Source of the DNA: Spirochaetes bacterium GWB1_27_13
GTDB taxonomy: Bacteria > Spirochaetota > GWE2-31-10 > MWDO01
Assembly: GCA_001829125.1 (NCBI GenBank)
Contig: MIAN01000179.1
Location: 1 to 39,179, forward strand
DNA length: 39,179 nucleotides
Direction of reading: 5' to 3'
Of this stretch, positions 16,058 to 23,835 are shown in pieces (position 1 is the first letter of the stretch; the number at the start of each line of letters is the position of its first letter). Under the pieces are notes generated by a model. The model was not told the DNA's origin. It saw only the letters and a program-made list of their open reading frames with translations, and did no database searches. The position numbers and the translations under genes are program-made.

Positions 16058-16933
16058 ATGGCTGATGTAAAAAAAATGATTTCGTCTAATAAAACAAATT
16101 ACAACAATTCTTTGTCTTTTTATCTAAGTGAAATAAGTAAAATTCCACTATTAACAAGGGATGAAGAAGAAACATTAGCCTTAAAAGCAAAAAATGGTGA
16201 TGAAGTTGCAAAGCAGAAACTTATTAAAGCTAATTTAAGGTTTGTTGTTGCTGTTGCCAAAAAATATAGAAATCAAGGCATTCCACTTGCTGATTTAATA
16301 AATGAGGGAAATATTGGTCTTCTTACAGCAATTGATAAGTTTGATGTTGACAAAGGCTATCATTTTATAAGTTATGCGGTGTGGTGGATAAGGCAGGGTA
16401 TTTTAAAGGCTATTTGTGAAAAATCAAGAATGATAAGACTACCTCTTAATAGAGCTAATGAATTAATACAAATAGAGAGGTCTAGAAAAAGAAAAGAAAA
16501 TGAATTCAATGAAGAAGTAAGACCAGAAGAAATAGCAAAAGATTTGAATATGGATTTAAAACTTGTTAAACATTTAATCGATATTTCAAAACAAACTATT
16601 TCTTTGGAAACTCCGATTTATGAGAGCAATAAAGATTCTTCAAACTTGAGTGAGTTTATAAAAGATGAGAAGTATTATAGTCCAGAAAAACTTATTGAAA
16701 AGGATTCTTTAAGAGAGATAATTAATTCTGTACTTGAGTCTCTTTCTGGGAAAGAAAAAGATATAATAGAAAATAGATTTGGTTTGAATGGAACTAAAGC
16801 TATGAGTCTTAAAGAAATAGGCAAAAAATACAATTTAACAAAAGAAAGAATCAGACAAATTGAAAAAAAGGCTTTGGTAAGGCTAAGACATAACTCAAGA
16901 AGTAGCAAATTGGAAACTTTTATATTGGATTAA
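16058..16933 (+). CDS. RNA polymerase sigma factor, sigma-70 family group 2 (RpoD/RpoS-like, short)
   Basis: A 291-residue primary-like sigma factor lacking region 1.1. Region 1.2 is at ~18-50 (LSFYLSEISKIPLLTRDEEE). Region 2 is at ~54-125, with the core-binding and -10 recognising helices (LINEGNIGLLTAIDKFD, then YAVWWIRQGILKAI). Region 3 is at ~130-210. Region 4 is at ~225-285, with a helix-turn-helix (SLKEIGKKYNLTKERIRQIE). The size is far below a housekeeping RpoD, so it is an alternative, RpoS-like factor. AAAGGA lies 8 bases before the ATG. It is controlled by a clear sigma-54 promoter with candidate enhancer sites. The arrangement parallels Borrelia, where RpoN drives rpoS, but the organism and the signal here are unknown. 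A bidirectional terminator follows. Confidence 0.9.
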   Translation: MADVKKMISSNKTNYNNSLSFYLSEISKIPLLTRDEEETLALKAKNGDEVAKQKLIKANLRFVVAVAKKYRNQGIPLADLINEGNIGLLTAIDKFDVDKGYHFISYAVWWIRQGILKAICEKSRMIRLPLNRANELIQIERSRKRKENEFNEEVRPEEIAKDLNMDLKLVKHLIDISKQTISLETPIYESNKDSSNLSEFIKDEKYYSPEKLIEKDSLREIINSVLESLSGKEKDIIENRFGLNGTKAMSLKEIGKKYNLTKERIRQIEKKALVRLRHNSRSSKLETFILD

Positions 16934-16963
16934 TATTTGTTTTAATTTGTGTAGTGTTAGAGT

Positions 16964-16996
16964 AAAACAAGAGGTTTTAAGCCTCTTGTTTTTTTA
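16964..16996 (+). terminator. Terminator of the sigma factor gene (possibly bidirectional)
   Basis: AAAACAAGAGG (16964-16974) pairs with CCTCTTGTTTT (16982-16992) and runs into a T-tract. On the minus strand the stem is followed by TTTTAC, so it may also stop transcription of the convergent solute-binding protein gene. Confidence 0.88.
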
Positions 16997-17045
16997 TAAC
17001 ACGGATTATAACACAGATTAAGACCGATAGGCACAGATTAAAATT
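16997..17045. repeat. Short GATTA-type repeat cluster
   Basis: Four units of the type ACACGGATTA / ACACAGATTA / GCACAGATTA occur within 45 bases, directly after the terminator and before the stop of the minus-strand gene at 17065. Confidence 0.6.
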
Positions 17046-17064
17046 TAGTAGTTTTGATAAAAAA

Positions 17065-18270
17065 TTATTCATATTTTGATTGTTTTTTTGATATTTCTTC
17101 TCTTATTGATTTTGTTCCTGTTTTTAAAGCATCCTCAACTGTTGACTCTCCAATTAAAATTTTATCAATCATACCAGCGGCATAATTCCATACAACTGCC
17201 ATTGCTTTAATATTTGGCATTAAAGTTCCTTTTAAAGCAGTATCGAGTATTATTTTTATATTTGGATTTTCTTTAATCGCATCTTTACTCGCTTCTATAT
17301 GAGCTGGGGGTCTACCACTTTTTTTAAAAATCTCAAGTTGTCCCTTTTTAGTCATAATATATTCAGTAAGAAATATTTTTGCCAAATCCTTATTTTTAGA
17401 AACAGAATTTAACATTATTCCTCGTGACCCAACAAATGGAACTGATGGTTTACCATTTAACGTAGGCAATTTAGCAATTCCTAAATTTTCTTTACCTAAT
17501 TGTCTTTCATATAAAGGTATATTCCAAGGTCCATCCATTATGATTGCCACTTTTCCATCAAGAAAAGATGTTTGTATTGTTGCTATACCAGTTGATATTG
17601 GAACAATTTTTTCGGTAGCCAATTTTTTAATAAATTTTGCACCTATTAAACTACCTTCATTATCCAAACCTATATCGTTTATGTCATATTTTCCATCTTT
17701 AAAACCAAAAATATAGCCACCTTGAGAAGCAATAAAAGGATAATTAGTATAGAAATTATTGCTTACTCCATATAAAAATCCAAATTTATTTTCTTTTGCA
17801 TTAGTATATTTTTTAGCAAATTCTAAAATTTCTTCCCATGTTTCTGGGACATCTTTAATGATTTTTTTATTATAAAATAAAATTATAGATTCGATACAGT
17901 AAGGAATTCCATATAATTTACCATTATAAGAAAATCCTTGAATAGAAATTGGATAAAAACTATTAATATCTTCCTTTGATAAATTTATTTCTGATATTAC
18001 ACCATTTTTAGCAAACTCACCAATCCAATCATGAGCTCCAATAACTAAATCTGGTCCTGTACCAGAAATAACTGATTGAATATATTTGCTTCTTGTTTCG
18101 ACTTGTATTTCAAATACAAGATCAATTTTTTTTTCTTTTTTTAGAATTTTTTTAATAGTGTACAATTCTTCAAACTCTGCACTTGTACCCCAAATTTCTA
18201 ATTTTTTAGTTTGAGAAAAAGATGGAAAAAGAATAAAAATTAGTAAAAAACATAAAATAACAATTTTCAT
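17065..18270 (-). CDS. Sugar ABC transporter substrate-binding protein (MalE-type)
   Basis: A 401-residue exported binding protein of solute-binding family 1. Residues 1-19 form a signal peptide (hydrophobic stretch ending PSFSQ); I see no clear lipobox. The mature part has the family hallmarks: LEIWGTSAEFEEL, GTGPDLVIGAHDWIGEFAKNG, YGIPYCIESIILFYNK, PETWEEILEFAKK, GKVAIIMDGPWN, and a C-terminal VWNYAAGMIDKILIGESTVEDAL. The closest relatives by motif are maltose/maltodextrin-binding proteins. AGGAG lies about 11 bases upstream of the ATG. No permease or ATPase genes are near, so it is an orphan that must use a transporter encoded elsewhere. The TetR gene upstream on the same strand is separated by ~185 bases. 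Confidence 0.88.
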   Translation of the reverse strand: MKIVILCFLLIFILFPSFSQTKKLEIWGTSAEFEELYTIKKILKKEKKIDLVFEIQVETRSKYIQSVISGTGPDLVIGAHDWIGEFAKNGVISEINLSKEDINSFYPISIQGFSYNGKLYGIPYCIESIILFYNKKIIKDVPETWEEILEFAKKYTNAKENKFGFLYGVSNNFYTNYPFIASQGGYIFGFKDGKYDINDIGLDNEGSLIGAKFIKKLATEKIVPISTGIATIQTSFLDGKVAIIMDGPWNIPLYERQLGKENLGIAKLPTLNGKPSVPFVGSRGIMLNSVSKNKDLAKIFLTEYIMTKKGQLEIFKKSGRPPAHIEASKDAIKENPNIKIILDTALKGTLMPNIKAMAVVWNYAAGMIDKILIGESTVEDALKTGTKSIREEISKKQSKYE

Positions 18271-18454
18271 AAAAAACTTCTCCTAAGTGTTAAAAAATCA
18301 AGATTTATTCATTCTAAAACATTTTAGATTGATTTAAAAGAAATTTATAAAAAATTATATTATTTCAAATTTTTTTTTGATATTAGCTTTTTAGTTTAAA
18401 ATTAGTAAAAATAAATCAATATTAAGCAAAAATTCTATTTTTTAGTTTTAAATA

Positions 18455-19033
18455 TTAAAATTTCTCAAGAATACAATCAATATATTTATATCTTGTATCT
18501 CTATCTTTATAGTTAAAATTTAATAATTTTTCTGTATAATTTGAAATTATAGCAGGATATAAAATTGAAGAAATGAGCGAAACAAATAAAAAAGATTTTT
18601 TTTCTTCATCTTGGGTATTTTTGAGTTCTCCGATTATATTTCTAACTTTATCAAAACCTTCCCTTATTTCTTTAGGGAATTTCTCTATATCAAAACTGTT
18701 ATTTATCATTTGATTAATCTGCATTTTTAACATAGCAGGAAATTCGATAAAATTATTAGAATATCTTTTTGCAAATTCTTTTAATTTATTGTATTGGGAA
18801 ATGCTATCATCATTTAATACATTAAAAATATTCTTCATTCTATTAAAAAAGAAAGAAAAAGAATTTGCTAATAAATTCTCTTTTCCTAAAAAATTAGCCT
18901 CTATAAAAGATTTATCTATACCAGATTTTTTTGCAATATCATCTATTGTTAATTGTTGAATGGTATAATCGTTTAACAAATCTAAAGTAACTCTAATAAT
19001 TTTTTCTTTAGTTTGATCAATTTGGTCGGTCAT
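18455..19033 (-). CDS. TetR/AcrR family transcriptional regulator
   Basis: A 192-residue DNA-binding regulator. The N-terminal TetR helix-turn-helix spans ~10-55 (IIRVTLDLLNDYTIQQLTIDDIAKKSGIDKSFIEANF then KENLL). The remaining ~130 residues are the helical ligand/dimer domain, too variable to name a ligand. GGAG lies 6 bases before ATG 19033. The promoter CTGACA-17-TATATA (19052-19080) lies inside a dispersed repeat, so this gene appears to be driven by repeat-borne DNA. The neighbours are an aldehyde dehydrogenase (upstream, same strand) and a MalE-type protein (downstream, same strand). Which of them it regulates cannot be told. Confidence 0.86.
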   Translation of the reverse strand: MTDQIDQTKEKIIRVTLDLLNDYTIQQLTIDDIAKKSGIDKSFIEANFLGKENLLANSFSFFFNRMKNIFNVLNDDSISQYNKLKEFAKRYSNNFIEFPAMLKMQINQMINNSFDIEKFPKEIREGFDKVRNIIGELKNTQDEEKKSFLFVSLISSILYPAIISNYTEKLLNFNYKDRDTRYKYIDCILEKF

Positions 19034-19051
19034 AATAGTCTCCTTTTTTAA

Positions 19052-19080
19052 TATATAACAAAAAGTTTTTGATTTGTCAG
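19052..19080 (-). promoter_or_regulatory. Promoter of the TetR gene, within a repeat element
   Basis: On the minus strand: CTGACA (19080-19075), 17-base spacer, TATATA (19057-19052). The predicted start at about 19045 leaves only the GGAG ribosome site before ATG 19033. Confidence 0.6.
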
Positions 19081-19193
19081 AAATTAGAAAATTTAATTAC
19101 TTTAATATCAAATAATTATACGATTTTAATCTGTGTTAATCTGCGACAATCCGACCAGCACTCGCTTGACGGGTGTTAATCTGTGTTATAAAA
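19052..19193 (+). repeat. Dispersed GATTA-type repeat, long copy
   Basis: It begins TATATAACAAAAAG, continues through a TTTGTC segment and AATTACTTTAATATCAAAT, then TTTAATCTGTGTTAATCTG units, and ends ATCTGTGTTATAAA three bases before the aldehyde dehydrogenase stop. Order and spacing match the copy at 29803-29914. A GC-richer insertion (about 19150-19172) is specific to this copy. Confidence 0.75.
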
Positions 19194-19195
19194 TT

Positions 19196-20668
19196 CTACT
19201 TCTCAGTAAAAATAATTGTGTGTAATTTAGTTAGCTCATCAATACTATATTGGAGTCCTTCTCTTCCAATACCAGATTTTTTATTTCCACCAAAAGGAAA
19301 ATGACCAACACCATGTGCAGGAGTAGAATTTATCGTAACACTTCCATCTTCGAGCATTTTTGAAATTTTAATGGCAAAATTGATATTTTCTGTAAAAATA
19401 CAACTATCAAGACCATATTCTGATTTGTTAGAAATTTCAATTGCTTGATTATAATCATTAACTTCGATTATAGGCATAACAGGACCAAAAATTTCTTCCC
19501 ATGCAATACGCATATCAGTTGTAACATTTGATAAAATTGTTGGTTCATAAAAAAGTCCCTTATAATTTCCACCTTTTAGTAAAGTAGCTCCTTTTTGGAG
19601 AGCATCTTTAACCAATCCATCAATATGCCACAATGCTTTTTCGTTTATCACTGTCCCAATTTGGGTTTCTTTGTCCATGGGGTCACCAATTTTATATTTT
19701 TGGGCTTCGATTAAAACTTTTTCTATAAATTTATCTTTAATTGATTTTTCGATTAATATTCTACTTACAGCATCGCATCTTTGCCCTGAGTTTCTAAAAG
19801 TACCTTTACAAATAGTTTTTGCGGCATTATCAATATCACAATCAGCCAAAACAATAGCCGCTGCTTTTCCACCTAATTCTAAATGAAGTTTTTTTAGCCC
19901 TGCTTTTTTTACAATATTTTCACCTACATTTGTAGAGCCAGTAAAACTTATTGCATCAATATCTTTGTTTTCTACAATTGTATCGCCAAGATGAGAGCCT
20001 CGCCCTGTAATAATATTTATAGTTCCTTTTGGCATTCCAGCCATTTCTAAAATTCTAACAAAATGAATCAAACTTAATGGTGTGTCACTTGCTGGTTTTG
20101 CAATAACTGTATTACCTGCCAAAATCGCTGGTATTATTTTTGCAGCCGCTATAAATAAAGGGTAGTTAAAAGGCGTAATTGTTGCAACTATTCCAACTGG
20201 TTTTCTTATAACAATTGCAAATTTATTTTGTGTATCACTAACAAGCTCGCCAGAAAGGTATTCTCCATTCAAAACATTAATTTCTTGCATGGTAAGCCTA
20301 AGTCTTTCTGCTGTTGCTTCTACTTCACCTTCTGATATTGAAAGTGGTTTACCAGACTCTTTTGTAATTATTTCTGCTAAATAGTGAGCATTCTCTAAAA
20401 GTAATTTTTTCGCATTTTCCATAATTTCGAGTCTTTTTATATAGTTGAATGTTTTTAAATTTGGAGCAGTTTTTGCTGACTCAATCGCATAATTTACATC
20501 GCCAATATCACAATTTGGCACAATACCAATTAACTCATTGTTAGCTGGGTTTCTAACCTCAAAAGTATTGTTACTCATAACACAACGCCAGCACCCATTA
20601 ATCATAATATTGTACTGTCTAATTCCATCTTTATTAATATAACTAATGTCAGAAAAAATATTATTCAT
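19196..20668 (-). CDS. NAD(P)-dependent aldehyde dehydrogenase, GapN-like
   Basis: A 490-residue ALDH-superfamily enzyme oxidising an aldehyde to a carboxylate. The substrate pocket and cofactor motifs are intact: TPFNYPLFIAAAKIIPAILAGN, SFTGSTNVG, the general-base glutamate in ELGGKAAAIVL, and the catalytic Cys (~297) in NSGQRCDAVSR. The C-terminal stretch (TTDMRIAWEEIFGPVMPIIEV, AIEISNKSEYGL, HFPFGGNKKSGIG) is closest, from memory, to non-phosphorylating NADP-dependent glyceraldehyde-3-phosphate dehydrogenase (GapN). Lactaldehyde or succinate-semialdehyde dehydrogenase cannot be excluded. AGGAG lies 9 bases upstream of ATG 20668. It is divergent from glgB across 255 bases. The N-terminus has about 15 more residues than I would expect, so an internal start is possible. 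Confidence 0.85.
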   Translation of the reverse strand: MNNIFSDISYINKDGIRQYNIMINGCWRCVMSNNTFEVRNPANNELIGIVPNCDIGDVNYAIESAKTAPNLKTFNYIKRLEIMENAKKLLLENAHYLAEIITKESGKPLSISEGEVEATAERLRLTMQEINVLNGEYLSGELVSDTQNKFAIVIRKPVGIVATITPFNYPLFIAAAKIIPAILAGNTVIAKPASDTPLSLIHFVRILEMAGMPKGTINIITGRGSHLGDTIVENKDIDAISFTGSTNVGENIVKKAGLKKLHLELGGKAAAIVLADCDIDNAAKTICKGTFRNSGQRCDAVSRILIEKSIKDKFIEKVLIEAQKYKIGDPMDKETQIGTVINEKALWHIDGLVKDALQKGATLLKGGNYKGLFYEPTILSNVTTDMRIAWEEIFGPVMPIIEVNDYNQAIEISNKSEYGLDSCIFTENINFAIKISKMLEDGSVTINSTPAHGVGHFPFGGNKKSGIGREGLQYSIDELTKLHTIIFTEK

Positions 20669-20869
20669 TTATTATACTCCTAATTATATTAATTATTATA
20701 TGTAATAAAATTTTAATTGCAATATTTAAATTTAAAAAAATATTAATAATTTTTATATTAAATGTTGCAATTTATTTTTTACTATTATAAAATAATATAT
20801 ATCAAAACTAAATTATTTTTTCTTATAAAATTAATTAATTATTAATTAAAAATAGAGTTTTGGTGTGTA

Positions 20870-20901
20870 CTGACAAGACTTTTTTCAAATCAGTATATAA
20901 T
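20870..20901 (+). promoter_or_regulatory. Probable glgB promoter
   Basis: CTGACA (20870-20875) is followed after 18 bases by TATATA (20894-20899), overlapping a TATAAT (20896-20901). The start would fall about 15-20 bases before the glgB ATG. The rest of the divergent gap 20669-20869 is AT-rich with nothing I recognise. Confidence 0.5.
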
Positions 20902-20923
20902 TTTAAACCAGAGAGGTAATTTT

Positions 20924-23125
20924 ATGGCTTGCACTATTAGTAAAGAGCAGATGGAAAGAATTATTTATTCTTACCATTGGGATCCTTTCCAAGTACTTGG
21001 TTATCAGGAAGTAGAAATAGATGGCAAAAAAGTTGGAAGTATTAGAGGATTTTTGCCAGACGCAAAAACGGCTGAAGTAAAAATTAATAATAAATTATTA
21101 AAAATGGAAAAAGTTCATAATGATGGAATGTTTGAAGTTATTATTGAAAAAGCAGAAAAACCAAATTATTCCTTTAAACTTACAAATAATGAAAATCATA
21201 GTTGGGAATTAAAAGACCCTTATAAATATTCTCCTGTTTTGACAGATTTTGATTTACATCTTTTTGGAGAAGGCAATCATTATAGAATTTTTGAAAAACT
21301 TGGCTCTCACTTAATCGAACATGAAGGCACAAAAGGCGTTTTATTTGCTGTTTGGGCTCCTAATGCAAAAAGAGTTTCTATAATAGGCAACTTTAATCAT
21401 TGGGATGGCAGAAGAAACCAGATGAGGACAAGAGGTGCAAGTGGAATATGGGAATTGTTTATTCCTGACTTAGTCGAAGGTGAAGTTTATAAATATGAAG
21501 TTAAAACTCAAGATGACAAAATTCTACAAAAAGCAGACCCTTACGCCTTTAGAGCAGAATTAAGACCAAAAACTGCAAGTATGGTACATACAATTGGCAA
21601 ATATAAGTGGAATGACAAAAATTATATGGAAGTAAGAGATAAAAGCAATCATTTAAGTGATCCTACTTCTATCTATGAAGTTCATCTTGGTAGCTGGAAA
21701 AGAAAAGATAATAATGATTTTTTGACATATAGAGAACTTGCTGATGATTTGGTAAACTATGTTGCAGAAATGGGCTATACTCATATTGAACTTATGCCTA
21801 TAACAGAACATCCTTTTGATGGAAGCTGGGGTTATCAGGTAACAGGATTTTTTGCTCCAACTTCAAGATTTGGTACGCCAGAAGATTTTTGTTATTTTGT
21901 TGATAAATGTCACGAAAAAAATATTGGCGTTTTGATGGACTGGGTACCTGCACACTTTCCAACAGATGCTCATGGTTTAGCACAGTTTGATGGTACTGCT
22001 TTATACGAACACGCAGACCCTCGTAAAGGCTTTCATAAAGATTGGACAACTTTTATTTTTAATTATGGTAGAAATGAAGTTAGAAACTTTCTTATTTCAA
22101 ATGCGTTATTTTGGCTTGATTATTACCATATAGACGGATTAAGAGTTGATGCTGTTGCGTCATTGCTTTATCTTGACTATGCAAGAAAAGATGGAGAATG
22201 GATACCAAACCAATATGGCGGTAACGAAAACCTCGAAGCAATTTATTTTATAAAAAGATTGAATGAACAAGTTTATCTTGAACATCCAGGTGTTTTAATG
22301 ATTGCAGAAGAGTCAACTGCATGGGCTGGAGTTTCAAGACCGACTTATCTTGGTGGACTTGGTTTTGAGTTAAAGTGGAATATGGGTTGGATGAATGACT
22401 TTTTATTTTATATGCAAAAAGATTCTATCCACAAAAAATATCACCATAACAATTTAACTTTCTCTATGATATATGCTTTTAACGAAAACTTTGTACTTGT
22501 TTTATCTCATGACGAAGTTGTTCATGGTAAAAAAGCGTTGATTAGCAAAATGCCTGGCGATGACTGGCAAAAATTTGCTAATCTTAGGACTGCAATTGGT
22601 TATATGTATGGTCATCCTGGTAAAAAACTTATGTTTATGGGTGGCGAGTTTGGACAGTGGAATGAATGGAATGCAGAACAAAGCCTTGATTGGCATTTAT
22701 TAAACTGGGATAGACATAGAGAATTACAACTTTATTTTAAAAATCTAAATAGAGTTTACAAAGAAAATCCAGCATTATACGAAGTTGATTTTCAATGGCA
22801 TGGTTTTGAATGGGTTAATTGCAATGATTGGGAAAATTCTAGTCTAAGTTTTATAAGAAGAAGTAACGATCATGAAGATGCAATTTTGGTTTTGGCTAAT
22901 TTTACACCTGTACCAAGATATAATTATAGAGTAGGCGTTCCAAAACATTGTCATTGGGACGAAATATTAAACTCTGATGCAAAAGAATTTGGTGGAAGCG
23001 GAATGGGTAACTTTGGAGGCTTTTGGTCAGACCAAATTCCATGGGATAACCAACCTTGCTCATTAAATTTAACAATACCACCTTTGAGTGTATTAATGTT
23101 TAAGCCAAAAAAAGAAGAGAAATAA
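20924..23125 (+). CDS. glgB: 1,4-alpha-glucan branching enzyme
   Basis: Cytoplasmic GH13 enzyme that cuts alpha-1,4-glucan chains and re-attaches them as alpha-1,6 branches during glycogen synthesis. The 733 residues match full-length GlgB. An N-terminal N1 module (~15-110) opens [16 protein letters not shown]48 (~125-215) includes [17 protein letters not shown]. The catalytic barrel (~240-620) contains [35 protein letters not shown] (nucleophile D409), IAEEST (acid/base E462) and [10 protein letters not shown] (D530). A C-terminal beta domain follows. These residues line up with the known E. coli triad. GAGAGG precedes ATG 20924. No other glycogen genes are in view; the orphan MalE-type protein at 17-18 kb is the only other carbohydrate gene nearby. 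Confidence 0.97.
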   Translation: MACTISKEQMERIIYSYHWDPFQVLGYQEVEIDGKKVGSIRGFLPDAKTAEVKINNKLLKMEKVHNDGMFEVIIEKAEKPNYSFKLTNNENHSWELKDPYKYSPVLTDFDLHLFGEGNHYRIFEKLGSHLIEHEGTKGVLFAVWAPNAKRVSIIGNFNHWDGRRNQMRTRGASGIWELFIPDLVEGEVYKYEVKTQDDKILQKADPYAFRAELRPKTASMVHTIGKYKWNDKNYMEVRDKSNHLSDPTSIYEVHLGSWKRKDNNDFLTYRELADDLVNYVAEMGYTHIELMPITEHPFDGSWGYQVTGFFAPTSRFGTPEDFCYFVDKCHEKNIGVLMDWVPAHFPTDAHGLAQFDGTALYEHADPRKGFHKDWTTFIFNYGRNEVRNFLISNALFWLDYYHIDGLRVDAVASLLYLDYARKDGEWIPNQYGGNENLEAIYFIKRLNEQVYLEHPGVLMIAEESTAWAGVSRPTYLGGLGFELKWNMGWMNDFLFYMQKDSIHKKYHHNNLTFSMIYAFNENFVLVLSHDEVVHGKKALISKMPGDDWQKFANLRTAIGYMYGHPGKKLMFMGGEFGQWNEWNAEQSLDWHLLNWDRHRELQLYFKNLNRVYKENPALYEVDFQWHGFEWVNCNDWENSSLSFIRRSNDHEDAILVLANFTPVPRYNYRVGVPKHCHWDEILNSDAKEFGGSGMGNFGGFWSDQIPWDNQPCSLNLTIPPLSVLMFKPKKEEK

Positions 23126-23133
23126 TTGAAATT

Positions 23134-23173
23134 CCTAAGGAAACAATGGGTAGCTACCCATTGTTTCCTTAGG
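23134..23173. other. Perfect 40-bp palindrome after glgB
   Basis: CCTAAGGAAACAATGGGTAG is followed immediately by its exact reverse complement, with no unpaired loop bases. It starts 8 bases after the glgB stop. No T-tract follows on either strand, so it is not a canonical intrinsic terminator, although the RNA would form a very strong hairpin. It could be a protein binding site, a transcript-stabilising structure or a terminator of a different kind. Confidence 0.8.
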
Positions 23174-23212
23174 GTAAATTACTAATAAAATAAAAAATTT
23201 TCAAAAAAACAC

Positions 23213-23241
23213 TTGATTTTATTTTAAACTAGTATTAAAAT
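23213..23241 (+). promoter_or_regulatory. Promoter of tRNA-Gly
   Basis: TTGATT (23213-23218), 17-base spacer, TAAAAT (23236-23241). The expected start lies a few bases before the tRNA 5' end at 23252. Confidence 0.6.
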
Positions 23242-23251
23242 TACCCATTAT

Positions 23252-23322
23252 GCGAGTGTAGTTCAATGGTAGAATGCAAGCTTCCCAAGCTTGACACGGG
23301 GGTTCGATTCCCCTCACTCGCT
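23252..23322 (+). tRNA. tRNA-Gly (CCC)
   Basis: Acceptor GCGAGTG pairs with CACTCGC. Anticodon stem CAAGC/GCTTG encloses loop TTCCCAA (anticodon CCC). T-arm GGGGG-TTCGATT-CCCCT. Discriminator T. It reads GGG, a codon that should be rare in this AT-rich genome. CCA is not encoded. Confidence 0.95.
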
Positions 23323-23328
23323 ATTTTT

Positions 23329-23441
23329 ATATAACACAGATTAATCAAATTGTCGCAGATTAAATTGTATAACTATAGACAATAACTATACTTAATTTAT
23401 AGTCTATGATTTTTGACAAACTGAAAACTTTTTGCTATACA
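23329..23441 (-). repeat. Dispersed GATTA-type repeat, copy upstream of glutaredoxin
   Basis: Starts ATAACACAGATTAATCAAATTG right after tRNA-Gly and ends with the promoter-like segment TTTTTGACAAACTGAAAAC then TATACA. Read on the minus strand, order and length match the copies at 19052-19193 and 29803-29914, though the middle has diverged. Confidence 0.65.
23413..23441 (+). promoter_or_regulatory. Promoter of the glutaredoxin gene, at the end of a repeat
   Basis: TTGACA (23413-23418), 17 bases, TATACA (23436-23441). The predicted start, about 23448, falls after the GAGG at 23443-23446, so the main transcript would nearly lack a leader before ATG 23453. Confidence 0.6.
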
Positions 23442-23452
23442 TGAGGTTGTTT

Positions 23453-23704
23453 ATGTTAAATTTATATTGTGCTACTTGGTGTCCAGATTGTAAAGCAACA
23501 GTTGCGTATTTAAATGATAAAAAAATTTCATACAATTATATTGATATTGAAAAACAACCAGAAGATATTGTTCAAAAAGTTGTTGAAGTTAATGGTGGAG
23601 ACGATTGGTCTGTCCCAACCTTTGAAAACAATGGAAAATGGATTGGTGGGCAAAACTTTTCAAAAAATAAAATACCAGAGTATTTAAAAGAAATTGGTAT
23701 TTAA
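23453..23704 (+). CDS. Glutaredoxin-like thiol-disulfide oxidoreductase (CPDC)
   Basis: A small thioredoxin-fold protein of 83 residues that exchanges disulfides in the cytoplasm. LYCATWCPDCK places the redox pair C10-P-D-C13 at the start of helix 1; an additional C6 lies nearby. WSVPTFENNGKWIGGQN carries the cis-proline (VP) and the GG substrate loop. Size and motif resemble NrdH/mycoredoxin-like glutaredoxins more than classical CPYC ones. I chose ATG 23453 because GAGG lies 6 bases upstream and the fold begins there; an upstream TTG (23432) lies inside the promoter. It is a single-gene unit. Confidence 0.85.
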   Translation: MLNLYCATWCPDCKATVAYLNDKKISYNYIDIEKQPEDIVQKVVEVNGGDDWSVPTFENNGKWIGGQNFSKNKIPEYLKEIGI

Positions 23705-23766
23705 TTTATTACTAAATTTTTTGTAATTAAATATTATCTTTCGTTTATCCCAAGTTTTAAATTAAA

Positions 23767-23791
23767 TCCCCCTTTTTTGTCTAAAGGGGGA
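23767..23791. terminator. C/G-rich hairpin between convergent genes
   Basis: TCCCCCTTT (23767-23775) pairs with AAAGGGGGA (23783-23791) across a 7-base loop, between the glutaredoxin stop and the FecR gene stop. No T-tract follows on either strand (A-run after it on the plus strand), so terminator function is likely but not standard. Confidence 0.45.
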
Positions 23792-23835
23792 AAAAAATTA
23801 ATTTTGTTTGTGGGTTTTATCTCAAGGTATTTGTT

